A program made the position numbers and the translations under genes. 60,000 nt of DNA. Origin: Adiantum capillus-veneris. Lineage: Eukaryota; Streptophyta; Polypodiopsida; Polypodiales; Pteridaceae. Under the pieces are notes generated by a model. The model was not told the origin of the DNA, searched no databases, and saw only the letters and a program-made list of their open reading frames with translations. Shown here piece by piece: positions 50,299-60,000 of the stretch. Where the stretch lies: positions 26,356,469-26,416,468 of the forward strand of contig CM043942.1 in assembly GCA_014529385.2 (NCBI GenBank), written 5' to 3'. How positions within the stretch are numbered: the first letter of the stretch is position 1; each line of letters starts with the position of its first letter.

Positions 50299-50875
50299 CT
50301 CTCTCATCCCCCCCCCTTGTAGGCTCGCCCCCCTCCTTGTAGGGATCTTTTTGACTTTAGGAGCTCAAGCACCTTAGTCATCAAGCATGACAAAGAACTT
50401 GGACTAGGGGGTATTCCCACAAGCATCTCAGGCAAGCATGTCAAGGCACCTCAAGCACCTTAATCAAGCGGCAAGTCAATCACCTCAAGCATGGAGTAAG
50501 TCAAGCACCTCAAGCACCTCAAGCAGGACAAACACCTCAAGCACGACAAGCACCTCAAGCAGGTCAAGCACCTCGAGCTTGGGCCGGGTTCCCACCTCAA
50601 GCTCAGCCCTAGCTTACCTAAGGTCAAAGGACTTTTTCACACATTATTGGAGGTCTTCAATGAAGCTAACCCTAAGGTCTTATGCTCCATTGGTTAGCCT
50701 TGCTCTTGATAGACCATCTTCCATTTGGGCCCCTTTACTATTGGCCCCGTGTTGAGATAGATCTATAAGCTCATATCTATATCTTGACACTTGTTCCCGT
50801 TTACTCTCCCACATTAAGTGATCAATTTAATATGAGAAAATCATTTGGGTTGGTTAGATATTAGATTTTATGACA
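49329..50875 (-). repeat. 3' LTR of element D
   Basis: Compared with the other LTR, it lacks about 77 bp after GAGCATAG near 49414 and has a shorter GT run near 50270-50297. It contains the 9-bp minisatellite described separately. Confidence 0.92.
50408..50590. repeat. 9-bp minisatellite (CACCTCAAG)n in the element D LTR
   Basis: Imperfect CACCTCAAG units recur for about 180 bp. The same array lies at 57618-57790 in the other LTR. The ORF of 105 codons read through both arrays (Ser/Thr-rich) reflects repeat composition. Confidence 0.85.
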
Positions 50876-50894
50876 TTACCTCTCTCTTGAAATC
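50876..50894 (-). other. Polypurine tract of element D
   Basis: The minus strand reads GATTTCAAGAGAGAGGTAA before the LTR start TGTCATAAA. Confidence 0.65.
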
Positions 50895-51235
50895 ATAGTC
50901 GTCCTCGACTATGAGGTAGAAGAGATAAAGGCTTAGTCATTAGTCAATCGTACTTAGCGGGTAGAGGATCCCTTTTTTACCCTACGACATCTTTCCAAGA
51001 TGGATGACTAATCCATTTGGTGCTTGGGAGACATAGCTACCACAAGCATGTCTGCTCTTTAGTCCATTTCATTCTCCCAAAGTAGAGTGACAAATTCTAC
51101 TTGGTGTTTGAGAGACGCCGTCATCACAAACATGATTCTAAGCATGCATACTAGTTAAATTTGTGCACAATTAAAAAGAGGACTAGTCATATAAGACAAA
51201 AACATGAGTCATTTAAAAGAAATTTATACATTTGC

Positions 51236-52735
51236 TTACTCTAATTTAACATTGTAAGCATTGACAAGGTTCATACTATCCTGAAGTTGTACTCTTTGCA
51301 TCCATTTAGCATCTTCAAAAGGATAATTTTTGAACTTAATAAGATACCTTCGGAGTATCTTACCATGTCGTAGTACCTTGTCTTCATGCCGAAGGACAGC
51401 TACGGGTTGTAGCACCTCTTCTTGGTCTTCGACTTCGGGAGGGTCTTCAATAATTGGTTCAATTGGTGGCTCTCCTTTGTAGGGCTTAAGTAGGCTTACA
51501 TGAAAGGCATTGTGTATAAGCCAATGGTTGGGCAACTTGAGTTGATAAGCCGTCTCATTGATAGGCTTCAAGATTTGGAAAGGACCATAGTATCTTTTTG
51601 CTAGTTTAGCATAAGACTTTTGATGGCCCATAGGATTTTTGCCCGTTGTTTGCCTTAATCGAGCCTTAGGAAACTTGAGTAAGACCCAATCATTTTCTTT
51701 GAACATTAAGGCTCTTCTGTGCTTCTCAGCAGCAGCTTTTTGCCTTTGTTGAGAGATGGCTATAGCCTCCCTAATCTTTTGAAAAGATTCTTGTAGGTCA
51801 CGGCTATACTCATCGGCGGCGAAGATCTTCCCATGTACTTTCAGTAGCAAGGGACTTTTAGGTCTTCCCTCTATGATCTCGAAAGGTGCTTTCCCCGTAG
51901 AAGTATGTACAGTATTATTGTAGGCATACTCTACTAGCGGTAAATACTTTTCCCATTGTGAGCGTTGATCTACTTCGGTAACATAAGTTTTGAGTAGATC
52001 GAGTATCGTAAGATTGGCTATCTCACTTTGGCCCTCCGTTTGTGGGTGATAGGCCGAAGAGAAATTCAATCTTGTTCCTAGATTTTCAAAGAGACCTTTC
52101 CAGAAATTACTGGTCATTCTAGGATCTCTATCTGACACGATGGATGTGGGTAATCCATGGTGCTTGAAAATATGAGATATGAAGAGAGTTGCCATTTGAT
52201 GTGCCTTAATAGTCTTTTTGACAAGAATAAAATGTGCTTGCTTGCTAAACCTGTCGACTATTGTCCATATTCCTGTATTCCCATGGATAGACTTGGGCAA
52301 TCCAAAGATGAAATCCATGGATATACTCTCCCATGCTGAATTTGGAATAGGCAATGGCTGGAGTAATCCAGGTTGCTTCCCTCTATCATACTTGGTCTTT
52401 TGGCATACTACACATTTTGAAACATAGTCTTGTATGTCCACTTTCATGGTAGGCCAATAGAAATATGTCTCTACTCCTCGGAGAGTAGGTTGAATACCTC
52501 TATGCCCTGCATATGGAGGAGCATGGGATTCATACATAACCTTCTCATGAAGGGAATGGGTAACACATAGCCTATTGACGTGGAGAAGAGAACCATCCTA
52601 CAAGGTGAATGGTTCCTCTTTCTTCCCCAAAGCAAGGGCTGACATTATGTCTCTAAAGTCAGGGTCAGTAGCATACTCATCTATCATAGAGGATAGATCA
52701 TTGTGAGTAGCTATAGACACAACATTAACTTTTGG
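51236..52735 (-). pseudogene. Element D integrase with chromodomain-like C-terminus
   Basis: This frame is in phase with the upstream gag-RT frame and separated from it by a TGA at 52736; a second in-frame TAG lies near 52598. The 433 codons after that include the zinc motif (H...H, CVVCQKTKY). The D,D,E core follows with SMDFIFGLP, VSDRDPRMTSNFW and HPQTEGQSEIAN. The tail shows KRYYGPFQILKPI and ends with RRYLIKFKNYPFEDAKW, which fits a chromodomain that could direct integration to marked chromatin. Apart from the two stops the protein looks intact. Confidence 0.85.
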
Positions 52736-55700
52736 TCATCGTGAAAGTGCATCGGCAACTTGATTGTGCTTACCAGCTATGTGAGCAATATGGAAATTAA
52801 ATTGCGAAAGAAAATTTTCCCACCTCATTTGTTTGTCGGAAAGCTTGGTTTGCGTCATGAAATACTTGAGACTTTGGTGGTCGGTTCGTAGGATAAATGG
52901 AGTCCCCAATAGGTAGTGCTTCCATGTGTCTAGGGCATGTAGAACATCTAAAAGCTCTTTCTCATAAATGCCCAAGACTCGTTCATCACTATTGAGCCTT
53001 CGGCTCTCATATGCTATGGCATGCCCTTCTTGAAGCAAAACCGCTCCAAGGCAATCACCACAAGCATCACATTGGACCTCAAATGGCTTTGAGAGATCCG
53101 GAAGCACGAGGACTGGTTGGGAAGTAAGCTTCTCTTTGAGTTTTTCAAAAGCATTTTGCTCCTTAGCAGTCCATACAAACTTAACGTTCTTCTTTGTTAA
53201 GTCGTGTAGTGGTCCTGCTACTTGAGAGAATTTTGCTATGAAGCGTCTATAGTATGCACACATACCAATAAAGCTTCTTAGCTCATGTAGATTCCTTGGT
53301 TTAGGCCATGATTTTATTACCTCTAACTTTGATGGATCCATACGAATACCATCGTGAGAGATAATATGACCTAGATATTGAATCTCTTGAAGGAAGAATT
53401 CACTTTTCTTTTGGTTGAGAAAAAGTTTGTTCTCCCTCAAGGCTTGAAAAATCACTTGGAGATGTTGCTTATGTTCCTCCAAAGACTTGGAGTAGATGAT
53501 GATATCATCAAAGAACACTCCAGTGAATTTACGATATGGTCTAAAAATTTTCTCCATGAGACGATTGAAAGTAGCTGGTGCATTAGTCAAGCCAAAAGGC
53601 ATGACTAGATATTCATAAAGACCAAATGTTGTGCGAAACGCGGTCTTTAGGATATCTTCATCCACTATCCTTATTTGATGATAGTCACTCTTAAGGTCAA
53701 TCCTACTGAAGTAGGTAGAGCCTTGTAGCTTATCAAACAGATCTTCTACCCGAGGCACCGGAAATCTGTTTTTGATAGTGATATGGTTTAGTGCTCGATA
53801 GTCCACACACATATGGTATGTACCATCTTTATTTTGCACTAAAAGGACTGGAGAACAAAAGGGAGAGGAACTAGGCCTCACCATCCCTTTGTCTACCAAT
53901 TCCTGTACTTGCCTCATAATCTCCTCTTGTTGAGCTTGTGAGACTCGATAAGGAGGTTTGTTAGGCGGTGAGCTTCCTGGAAGGAGCTCAATACGATGGT
54001 CATCATCCCCTCGTTTTGGAGGTAGGTCCATAGGGATATCATCGATGAACACATCTTGGAATCCTTTTAGAAAATTAGACAAGTCTAACTCTTCTTGATT
54101 CCTATCATTTTCATTTGATGAAACATTATTAGCTTTTAGAGACTCGTTGACATAAATCATGTACGCAGAAACTGAGCTCTTCATTGATTTATCAAAAGAA
54201 AGAGTATTTACAAGTGGAATAGTGCGACCACGCTCACTAGCATCTATATACATGTTCTTTCCCCTGTAGGTGAAGTAAATTCTCCTTTCAGGGAACTTCA
54301 TGTTGGCAGCCATGCGATCAAACCATGGTGCCCCTAGGATAACATCCTGATGTTGGAGAGGAGAGATGAAGAAGTCTTCTTTGTCGACATAGCTTTGGAC
54401 ATGAAGCGTCAACTTCCCAATCAAGGGAGTAACAGAGGCTTGTTGTCCCTTGAAAGCTGCATCGGCTGTTACTATATCTCCCATCTCAAAAGCTTGAATG
54501 CCCAACTTGGTGGCCAACTCTATTGATATGAAGTTGAGAGTAGAGCCTGGGTCAAACAAGATGAAGGCATCATGCTCTCTTACCTTTCCCCACGCATAGG
54601 AAAGTGATGATCCTTTGCAATGACCATCCTCTTTTGGAGCTTCGATGGTGGAAGCCCTAGGAGTCTCATTGCGAGTATTCTTCTTGGGGCAAGAATGATA
54701 GCCATGTCCTTGCTCTCCACACTTGAAACACTTATGGTCCTTGTGAAAAGCTTCAAGCTCTTCAGGAGAGAGTTTGTTTTTACCTTTGTAAACTCCCTTC
54801 TCCTTGGACCAATTGTTGTTGTTGTTGGAAGTGCCTTGGGAATTATTTTGAGCATTGGATTTCCCCTTTGCATCATTTTTATCTTTTTTTTCCATGGGCT
54901 TGACATTACGTCTAGCCCCTTGATGAAAATTGATGCGTGAAGCAACCATGGTGTGGTGGATTACTTCGGTAATAGTACCGGGCCGTTGAGAGTTGATGTA
55001 TTCGGCCATCTCTTCAGGTAATCCCGCACAGAATTGCTGTCTTTGTTCGGCAAAGTCTATCTTTTGAAAGACAGTAGCTTTGAGATGTAAATCCCAAAAC
55101 TTGTCTACATACTTGTTGATAGACTCATGAGAGAGAAGCTTCAAGCCGCGCCATTCGGTAAGAACTTTATCTTTAGTATCACTTGGAAGAAATTGCTTCA
55201 TGATGGAAACTCGTAGAGTTTTCCATGTCTTTGGGGCTTCTCCATTGCCACAAAGGCTAGCCCACCATTGATGAGCTGATTTTTGGAAGTGCATAGCTAC
55301 ATGGCGTAGCTTGGAGGACTCTGTGAAGCCCTCGTCCCCAAAGGCCGCATCAAATTGCTGGATGAAGGCCAACACTTTGTCGGTAGCACCAAAGGTGCCA
55401 TCGTAGGTGAGAAAAGAGATACTCTTTCCTCCCTCCTTGAACTTCTTTAGCTTTTGTGACCTTCGCCATGCAGGAAATGATTTGCGATGTCCTCCCCTCT
55501 TGTATTCTCTAGGAGAATAGCCATAACTTTCATCGGAAGAGGAGGAAGGTGAAGAAGAAGGAGAAGAGGGTGACCTCTTCCTAGCCCTTTTCTTCCTTTG
55601 TTTCCTCTCTTGCCTTTCAGAGTGATGAGGAGAAGGACTATAGGTTGCTCTTTTCCTCTTGGGAGGAGTAGGCGATCGTCTAGACCGCCGTCTTCGTGGA

Positions 55701-56014
55701 GCCACATCTTCAGAAGAACTTAGACTGTCATTGCTTTCTTTCTCTTTGGATTCCTCCTCTTGAATGGAAGAGAGTCTTCTTTTGGGGGTCTCTTCAAGAG
55801 GCTTCCTAAGCTCTCTTTCTTCTGGGAGAGGAAGGGAAATTCCATAAGCACGAAGTTGTTGAGTAACTTCGGCTTGCAAAACAGGGTTGCCCATAGCTTG
55901 TTGCAACCTAGTGACAAGATAATTCACAAACATGGGAGCATCATCATTAGCACCTTCATGTGCAAAATCAAAGCTAACAATGTTCATTCTACTCTCTTGA
56001 TTATTGTTAGCCAT
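52736..56014 (-). CDS. Element D gag-protease-RT-RNase H polyprotein
   Basis: The start is placed at MANNNQESRMN; an in-frame ATG 14 codons upstream (56056) is less likely. Numbering from 56056: a Ser/Arg-rich N-terminal segment (100-200) precedes the capsid (about 213-383, SAHQWWASL). A CCHC knuckle CFKCGEQGHGYHSC lies at about 442-455. The protease near 500 has FDPGSTLNFIS, so the triad is D-P-G instead of D-S-G. RT spans about 704-960 with VFFDDIIIYSK near 849. RNase H is near 995-1100 with CDACGDCLGAVLL and RTDHQSLKYF. The frame of 1092 codons has no internal stop and ends at TGA after ADALSR. The proteins assemble particles and copy element RNA. Confidence 0.88.
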   Translation of the reverse strand: MANNNQESRMNIVSFDFAHEGANDDAPMFVNYLVTRLQQAMGNPVLQAEVTQQLRAYGISLPLPEERELRKPLEETPKRRLSSIQEEESKEKESNDSLSSSEDVAPRRRRSRRSPTPPKRKRATYSPSPHHSERQERKQRKKRARKRSPSSPSSSPSSSSDESYGYSPREYKRGGHRKSFPAWRRSQKLKKFKEGGKSISFLTYDGTFGATDKVLAFIQQFDAAFGDEGFTESSKLRHVAMHFQKSAHQWWASLCGNGEAPKTWKTLRVSIMKQFLPSDTKDKVLTEWRGLKLLSHESINKYVDKFWDLHLKATVFQKIDFAEQRQQFCAGLPEEMAEYINSQRPGTITEVIHHTMVASRINFHQGARRNVKPMEKKDKNDAKGKSNAQNNSQGTSNNNNNWSKEKGVYKGKNKLSPEELEAFHKDHKCFKCGEQGHGYHSCPKKNTRNETPRASTIEAPKEDGHCKGSSLSYAWGKVREHDAFILFDPGSTLNFISIELATKLGIQAFEMGDIVTADAAFKGQQASVTPLIGKLTLHVQSYVDKEDFFISPLQHQDVILGAPWFDRMAANMKFPERRIYFTYRGKNMYIDASERGRTIPLVNTLSFDKSMKSSVSAYMIYVNESLKANNVSSNENDRNQEELDLSNFLKGFQDVFIDDIPMDLPPKRGDDDHRIELLPGSSPPNKPPYRVSQAQQEEIMRQVQELVDKGMVRPSSSPFCSPVLLVQNKDGTYHMCVDYRALNHITIKNRFPVPRVEDLFDKLQGSTYFSRIDLKSDYHQIRIVDEDILKTAFRTTFGLYEYLVMPFGLTNAPATFNRLMEKIFRPYRKFTGVFFDDIIIYSKSLEEHKQHLQVIFQALRENKLFLNQKKSEFFLQEIQYLGHIISHDGIRMDPSKLEVIKSWPKPRNLHELRSFIGMCAYYRRFIAKFSQVAGPLHDLTKKNVKFVWTAKEQNAFEKLKEKLTSQPVLVLPDLSKPFEVQCDACGDCLGAVLLQEGHAIAYESRRLNSDERVLGIYEKELLDVLHALDTWKHYLLGTPFILRTDHQSLKYFMTQTKLSDKQMRWENFLSQFNFHIAHIAGKHNQVADALSR

Positions 56015-56409
56015 GTTAACAAAATTTATGTTTATACTTAGTGTATGCTTTGGCAATACAAAACCTTAGTTGCCACTCCTCTAAGCCTTTGAAAATCGGC
56101 TCTTAAGTATCTACACCCACGGCTCAAAGTGGTTAATTATAGAGAGTAGAGGAGTAGGTCTAACATAGCAGAGTTGCCAAGGGCTAGCTCCTTTCGGACT
56201 TCTTATGGCTCAATAATGGTAAAGCCGTAGGCAAGTCTAAAATGACTCCATTATTAAGTCCAAAGCTCCCGAGATGTGCACCATCCCCCACATAGTGGGC
56301 TTAACAAAACCGATATTAGATCCCAGTTCCACTTACTCTATTATAATTAACAACATCAACCATTTATAGGCTACTTAAGGACCTCTCTTCTTAAGCAAGA
56401 AAAGAGAAA
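56015..56409 (-). other. Element D 5' leader
   Basis: Untranslated region between the PBS and gag, with no ORF of note. Confidence 0.6.
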
Positions 56410-56427
56410 CCAAATGCTCTGATACCA
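56410..56427 (-). other. Primer-binding site of element D (tRNA-iMet)
   Basis: The minus strand reads TGGTATCAGAGCATTTGG, one base inside the 5' LTR. The match extends beyond the usual 12 bases. Confidence 0.92.
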
Positions 56428-56428
56428 A

Positions 56429-57445
56429 TGTAATGGAATTTGCCTATTCAATTTGAGAGTAGCGGAATTTAATGAGAATACTTTCAAGAAATGATTTTGT
56501 GAGCATAGCGGGTAGACATAATTGAAGATAGCAACATAATCATAGCAATTAGTTAACTTGTCATAGACAATACTTTTGCAAGAGAGAGAATTTAGAGAAC
56601 ATGACAATAGTTGAGGACCGGACTTATGTGGAGCCGGTCCCCCCTCCAATAGGCATTTGTATTATGATTTCTCCCATAAAGAGAGACTTGTTACAATACA
56701 TTCTTTGTGTTCCTTGTGACTTAGGTGAAGCAATGAAGATGGAAAGCTTCATGCATCACCATCATAGCATAACCTAAACTTGAAGAAAGCTTTAACTATA
56801 CCAAGCCTCAGTCCCAAGACCTCAAACACTTTCGAAGGTGGAGAGAGCTAGCAGGGAATGAGGGTAGGGAAGAGGAAGAAGAAACATTTCATACGAGAAA
56901 GAGCTAGTTCCTCACTTATCATAACTCTTGAGCTAGCATACATAATAGCATAGTAATGAAGAAGAAGGAGATGACAAGCTCAAGCATTGAAGCATGGCTC
57001 TTGGTTGGATTTGCACTCCATAGCCAAGAGTGTTGGTGTAGGCTCTCAACCTCTACTTGCTTGGAGAGGGAGCTCTTGCACTTTTCATAGCACACAATGA
57101 GAGTGTTTGTGAGTGTGTGTGGGTGAGTATACCCCCTAAGCACCCCCCTAGCTTGCTTGGGTTGACCCCCCCTTGTAGCTCATGCTTGAAGCTCATTGGA
57201 CCCCTCCAGGCCTAGCCAATCACAAGCAGGAGCCATTACAAGCAATAGGGGTAGCCTTGGGACAAGTGTCCCCCTTTCCCCTTTGAGAGAGAGGACTTGA
57301 TAAATGAAAAATCAATTAATTAAATATCCTAAATTATCATTGGACCCCTTGGGTGGCCAACCAATAGGCTTCAGGCACACCATGAGGGCAACATGAGGAG
57401 GAACTTGACAAGTGTCCTTGATGCCTCTTCAAGCTGGGGCTTCCC

Positions 57446-57502
<57 letters not shown>

Positions 57503-58085
57503 CTCTCTCATCCCCCCCCCCCCCCCTTGTAGGCTCGCCCCCCTCCTTGTAGGGATCTTTTTGACTTTAGGAGCTCAAGCACCTTAGTCATCAAGCATGA
57601 CAAAGAACTTAGACTAGGGGGTATTCCCACAAGCATCTCAGGCAAGCATGTCAAGGCACCTCAAGCACCTTAATCAAGCGGCAAGTCAATCACCTCAAGC
57701 ATGGAGTAAGTCAAGCACCTCAAGCACCTCAAGCAGGACAAACACCTCAAGCACGACAAGCACCTCAAGCAGGTCAAGCACCTCGAGCTTGGGCCGGGTT
57801 CCCACCTCAAGCTCAGCCCTAGCTTACCTAAGGTCAAAGGACTTTTTCACACATTATTGGAGGTCTTCAATGAAGCTAACCCTAAGGTCTTATGCTCCAT
57901 TGGTTAGCCTTGCTCTTGATAGACCATCTTCCATTTGGGCCCCTTTACTATTGGCCCCGTGTTGAGATAGATCTATAAGCTCATATCTATATCTTGACAC
58001 TTGTTCCCGTTTATTCTCCCACATTAAGTGATCAATTTAATATGAGAAAATCATTTGGGTTGGTTAGATATTAGATTTTATGACA
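56429..58085 (-). repeat. 5' LTR of element D
   Basis: The longer LTR copy. The GT run at about 57447-57500 is twice as long as in the other LTR, and a C-run follows. The minisatellite array is at 57618-57790. Confidence 0.92.
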
Positions 58086-59295
58086 TGTTCCATCTTGGAG
58101 ATGATTTTTGGACTGCAAAAATTCAGGCACTACTTATTGTCAAATAAAGTAGTCATTTATGTGGATCATCAAGCTTTGATATACCTGGTTAACAAGCCCC
58201 ATCGTTGAAGAAGATTGGTTAGGTGGGTGTTGCTAATCCAAAAATTTGATCATAAAGTGATTCACAGGCCAGGTCAAGAGTAAGTGATAGAAGATTACCT
58301 AAGAAGGCTGGCTATATGAGAAGCCCATATTGAAGACATAGATGAATCGCATGATGCAAGTTTGTATCCAATAGAGTTGGTTGATGATGAATATTCTTGG
58401 TATGAAGACATGCTGCATTTCTTGCTTTAGGGAGATTCTAAAAAAGATGCCAGTAGTGAAGAGGAAAAAGTTGGCATGTAGAAGCAGAACATTTATAGTT
58501 ATCATGGGGGTCCTCAACAAGGGGGAGATAAATCAAATTTTAAGAAGCTGTGTTCAGAAGTTTGAAAAAGAGGTGATATTGGTTGTAGCACATGCAAGTG
58601 ATGCATGTGGTAACTTTTTAGGGGACATTACTACAAACAAGATTTTTCAGGCTCGTTTGTGGTGGCCCTCAATTTTCAAGGATTCTCATGAGTATAAGAA
58701 TCCTTGTTTGACTTGCCAAAGAGATGATAGACCATTGGATGTAAATAGAGAACCACTGCAACCAATACGTCCACTTGAGCCCTTTCAGAAGTAGGTTCTT
58801 TTGTGGGACTTGTTAAACCGACTATAAATTATACATGTACAAAATATATTTTGGTGGCAATAGATTATTGCGCCAAATGGGTGTAAGCACAAGAAATGAA
58901 GGATAATAGAACACAGAGTGTGGCAAAGTTTTTGTACAAGGACATTATGACTGAGGTCGTTTCAATATCAAAGTAATCAAGAAGTTGACTGAATATCATT
59001 CGATTATCCACAAGAACTCTACAATGTATTATCCTCAAGTAAATGGTTAGGCAAAGTCAACAAATAGAACTTTGATAAGGATTTTATGAAGAATGGTTTC
59101 AAAAATAGGAAGGATTGGGATACGAAATTGGATTTTGCTCTACCTACATTCAAGACAGCTCTCAAAGTCAGTACAAGGATGACACCATTTAAGATGGTGT
59201 ATGGACTAGAGGCTATTGTGCCAATGGAGTTTGTAGTTCCAAGTATAAGGATTGCAGTAATGTGCTCATTCATTGATCTATCAATTAAAACATAA
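58086..59295 (+). pseudogene. Gypsy element E, RNase H and integrase relic, right part
   Basis: The sequence resumes in RNase H (VVIYVDHQALIYLVNKPH near 58150), then the integrase zinc region (LWWPSIFKDSHEY, CLTCQRDDRP near 58710) and a core fragment, VAIDYCAKWV near 58857. The Glu region is weak. The last frame (59086-59295) has DWDTKLDFALPTFKTAL and PFKMVYGLEAIVPMEF, the gypsy integrase C-terminal block. Stops occur throughout. The sequence then loses homology. Confidence 0.65.
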
Positions 59296-60000
59296 AAGCA
59301 TTCTTTTATAACTTTCCATGCCCCTTGGTGCCTCTACCTAGGCAACCCTTGAATGCTCCCACACAAACTTAGTTTAAGGCCTAGGGATTAGCACACTATT
59401 ATGGTTTAAGACCTATTTGTACACCTTTTTTCAAGGGCCAGAGGCCCCATAGACACAAATTGCCTTTATACACTTTTGGAACATGATTTTGGAAGTACTC
59501 AAAGAAATTAAAGCAAATGATTTTGATACTTTTCTTGCTTCTTGTAGTACCTTTTTGGGGGATAAGGTTATCCAAAGCATGATTAACCCTTGTTTGGAGG
59601 AAGAAACTACCCCTTTTCTGAAGAGACCTAATTCTCTTACTTCTCCTAGTGGGTACTAACTCCAACCTGATCTAACTTTAAATTTGTAAGGGATAAAGCT
59701 AGGATTTTTACTAAGGGAGAGGAAGAATCCCTCAAGTTAGAAATTTGCTAGACCTTTGATCATTGGTAGGTATTTGTCAACTACTTTGGGAGAAGATCGT
59801 TCAACCACTCTCCAAACCCTAGTACTTTGGGTACATTGTTTTCCTATCAAGAAACATTTTGATGTATACCCACCCATTGTTTTTTATTGCAAATGCTTTT
59901 AATGCTAAGTTTTGAATGCAACATATTTTGGTCAATGAATTGCTAGGATGGAGGCATCAAGCTCCTATCAAGGGTAACTTTTGTCGAACAAATTTTCTAA
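59296..60000. other. Right edge, unassigned
   Basis: A minus-strand frame of 88 codons (59399-59665) begins MELVPTRRSKRIRSLQKRG and is basic. The Thr-Arg-Arg-Ser-Lys-Arg motif occurs in some plant retroelement proteins, but no domain can be assigned. Nothing else is seen. Confidence 0.3.

Larger units (their letters stand above)
49329..58085 (-). mobile_element. Element D: young Ty3/gypsy chromovirus-like retrotransposon
   Basis: LTRs of 1547 bp (49329-50875) and 1657 bp (56429-58085) run TGTAATGG to ATGACA. They differ by a deletion of about 77 bp, a GT-repeat length change and only a handful of substitutions. A tRNA-iMet PBS adjoins the right LTR on the minus strand, and a purine tract adjoins the left. 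Flanks TGTTA and TGTTC differ at one base, as for a 5-bp target duplication. The order gag, protease, RT, RNase H, integrase with a chromodomain-like tail identifies a Ty3/gypsy chromovirus. It sits inside element E. Confidence 0.92.

Noticed and set aside
50438-50755. A 105-codon ORF repeated identically at 57648-57965
   Set aside because: Both lie in the LTRs of element D and translate the 9-bp minisatellite. Identity reflects LTR duplication, not protein constraint.
54620-54940. Plus-strand hydrophobic ORF of 106 codons
   Set aside because: Antisense to the gag knuckle region of element D; the hydrophobicity comes from reversing Lys/Glu/Asn codons.

Overview
This window looks like repeat-dominated nuclear DNA of a land plant with a large genome. 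The evidence is nested LTR retrotransposons of both superfamilies with plant-type primer-binding sites, relics of LINEs, many long microsatellites, and one spliced plant-type gene. A fern or another early-diverging vascular plant is my guess; nothing in the sequence proves the lineage. No rRNA, tRNA or CRISPR features were found.

Layout. 1-798 and 6168-7367 (- strand) are pieces of a decayed gag-like gene. They are split by element A (799-6167, -), an LTR element with very short (~172 bp) LTRs, an initiator-Met PBS and a PPT, but no recognisable pol. 7368-9514 is non-coding, with G-tracts and two palindromes. 9515-17135 plus 29085-31002 (+) is gypsy element 1, an old Athila/Tat-like Ty3/gypsy copy. 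It runs gag, retropepsin-like PR1, RT, RNase H, integrase, a second retropepsin-like domain PR2, and further ORFs, ending in a shortened 3' LTR. Nested in it is a Ty1/copia element (17136-29079) with near-identical LTRs and a perfect ACTTT target duplication. Nested in the copia element is gypsy element 2 (18037-about 25868), a relative of element 1. It has an almost intact gag-PR1 gene, but its RT-RNase H-integrase-PR2 block has been deleted.

31003-36774 holds LINE-like fragments (-), an unrecognised ORF, a 175-bp tandem duplication and a relic related to element A. 36775-42255 (-) is the one clear host gene: seven exons with GT-AG introns encoding a 258-residue SEC14/CRAL-TRIO lipid-transfer protein, with a TATA box about 105 bp upstream of the ATG. 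Its first intron carries a very large compound microsatellite. 42367-45151 is intergenic, with GT repeats and a small dispersed repeat family. 45152-47714 is a mosaic third copy of the gypsy 1/2 family. 47715-49328 and 58086-59295 are a decayed gypsy element E, split by element D (49329-58085, -). Element D is a young Ty3/gypsy chromovirus-like element with 1.55-1.66 kb LTRs and only two in-frame stops in its polyprotein.

The most unusual material is the gypsy 1/2/3 family. It has two retropepsin-like domains on either side of the pol enzymes, a non-standard D-G-G triad in PR1 of all three copies, nonsense codons shared between copies, a pol-less derivative with a long intact gag-PR1 frame, and an internal polypurine tract followed by TATA-like sequence. 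The retroelement genes would act through an RNA intermediate packaged in Gag particles; most here are dead. The SEC14-like gene is the only cellular function I can support.
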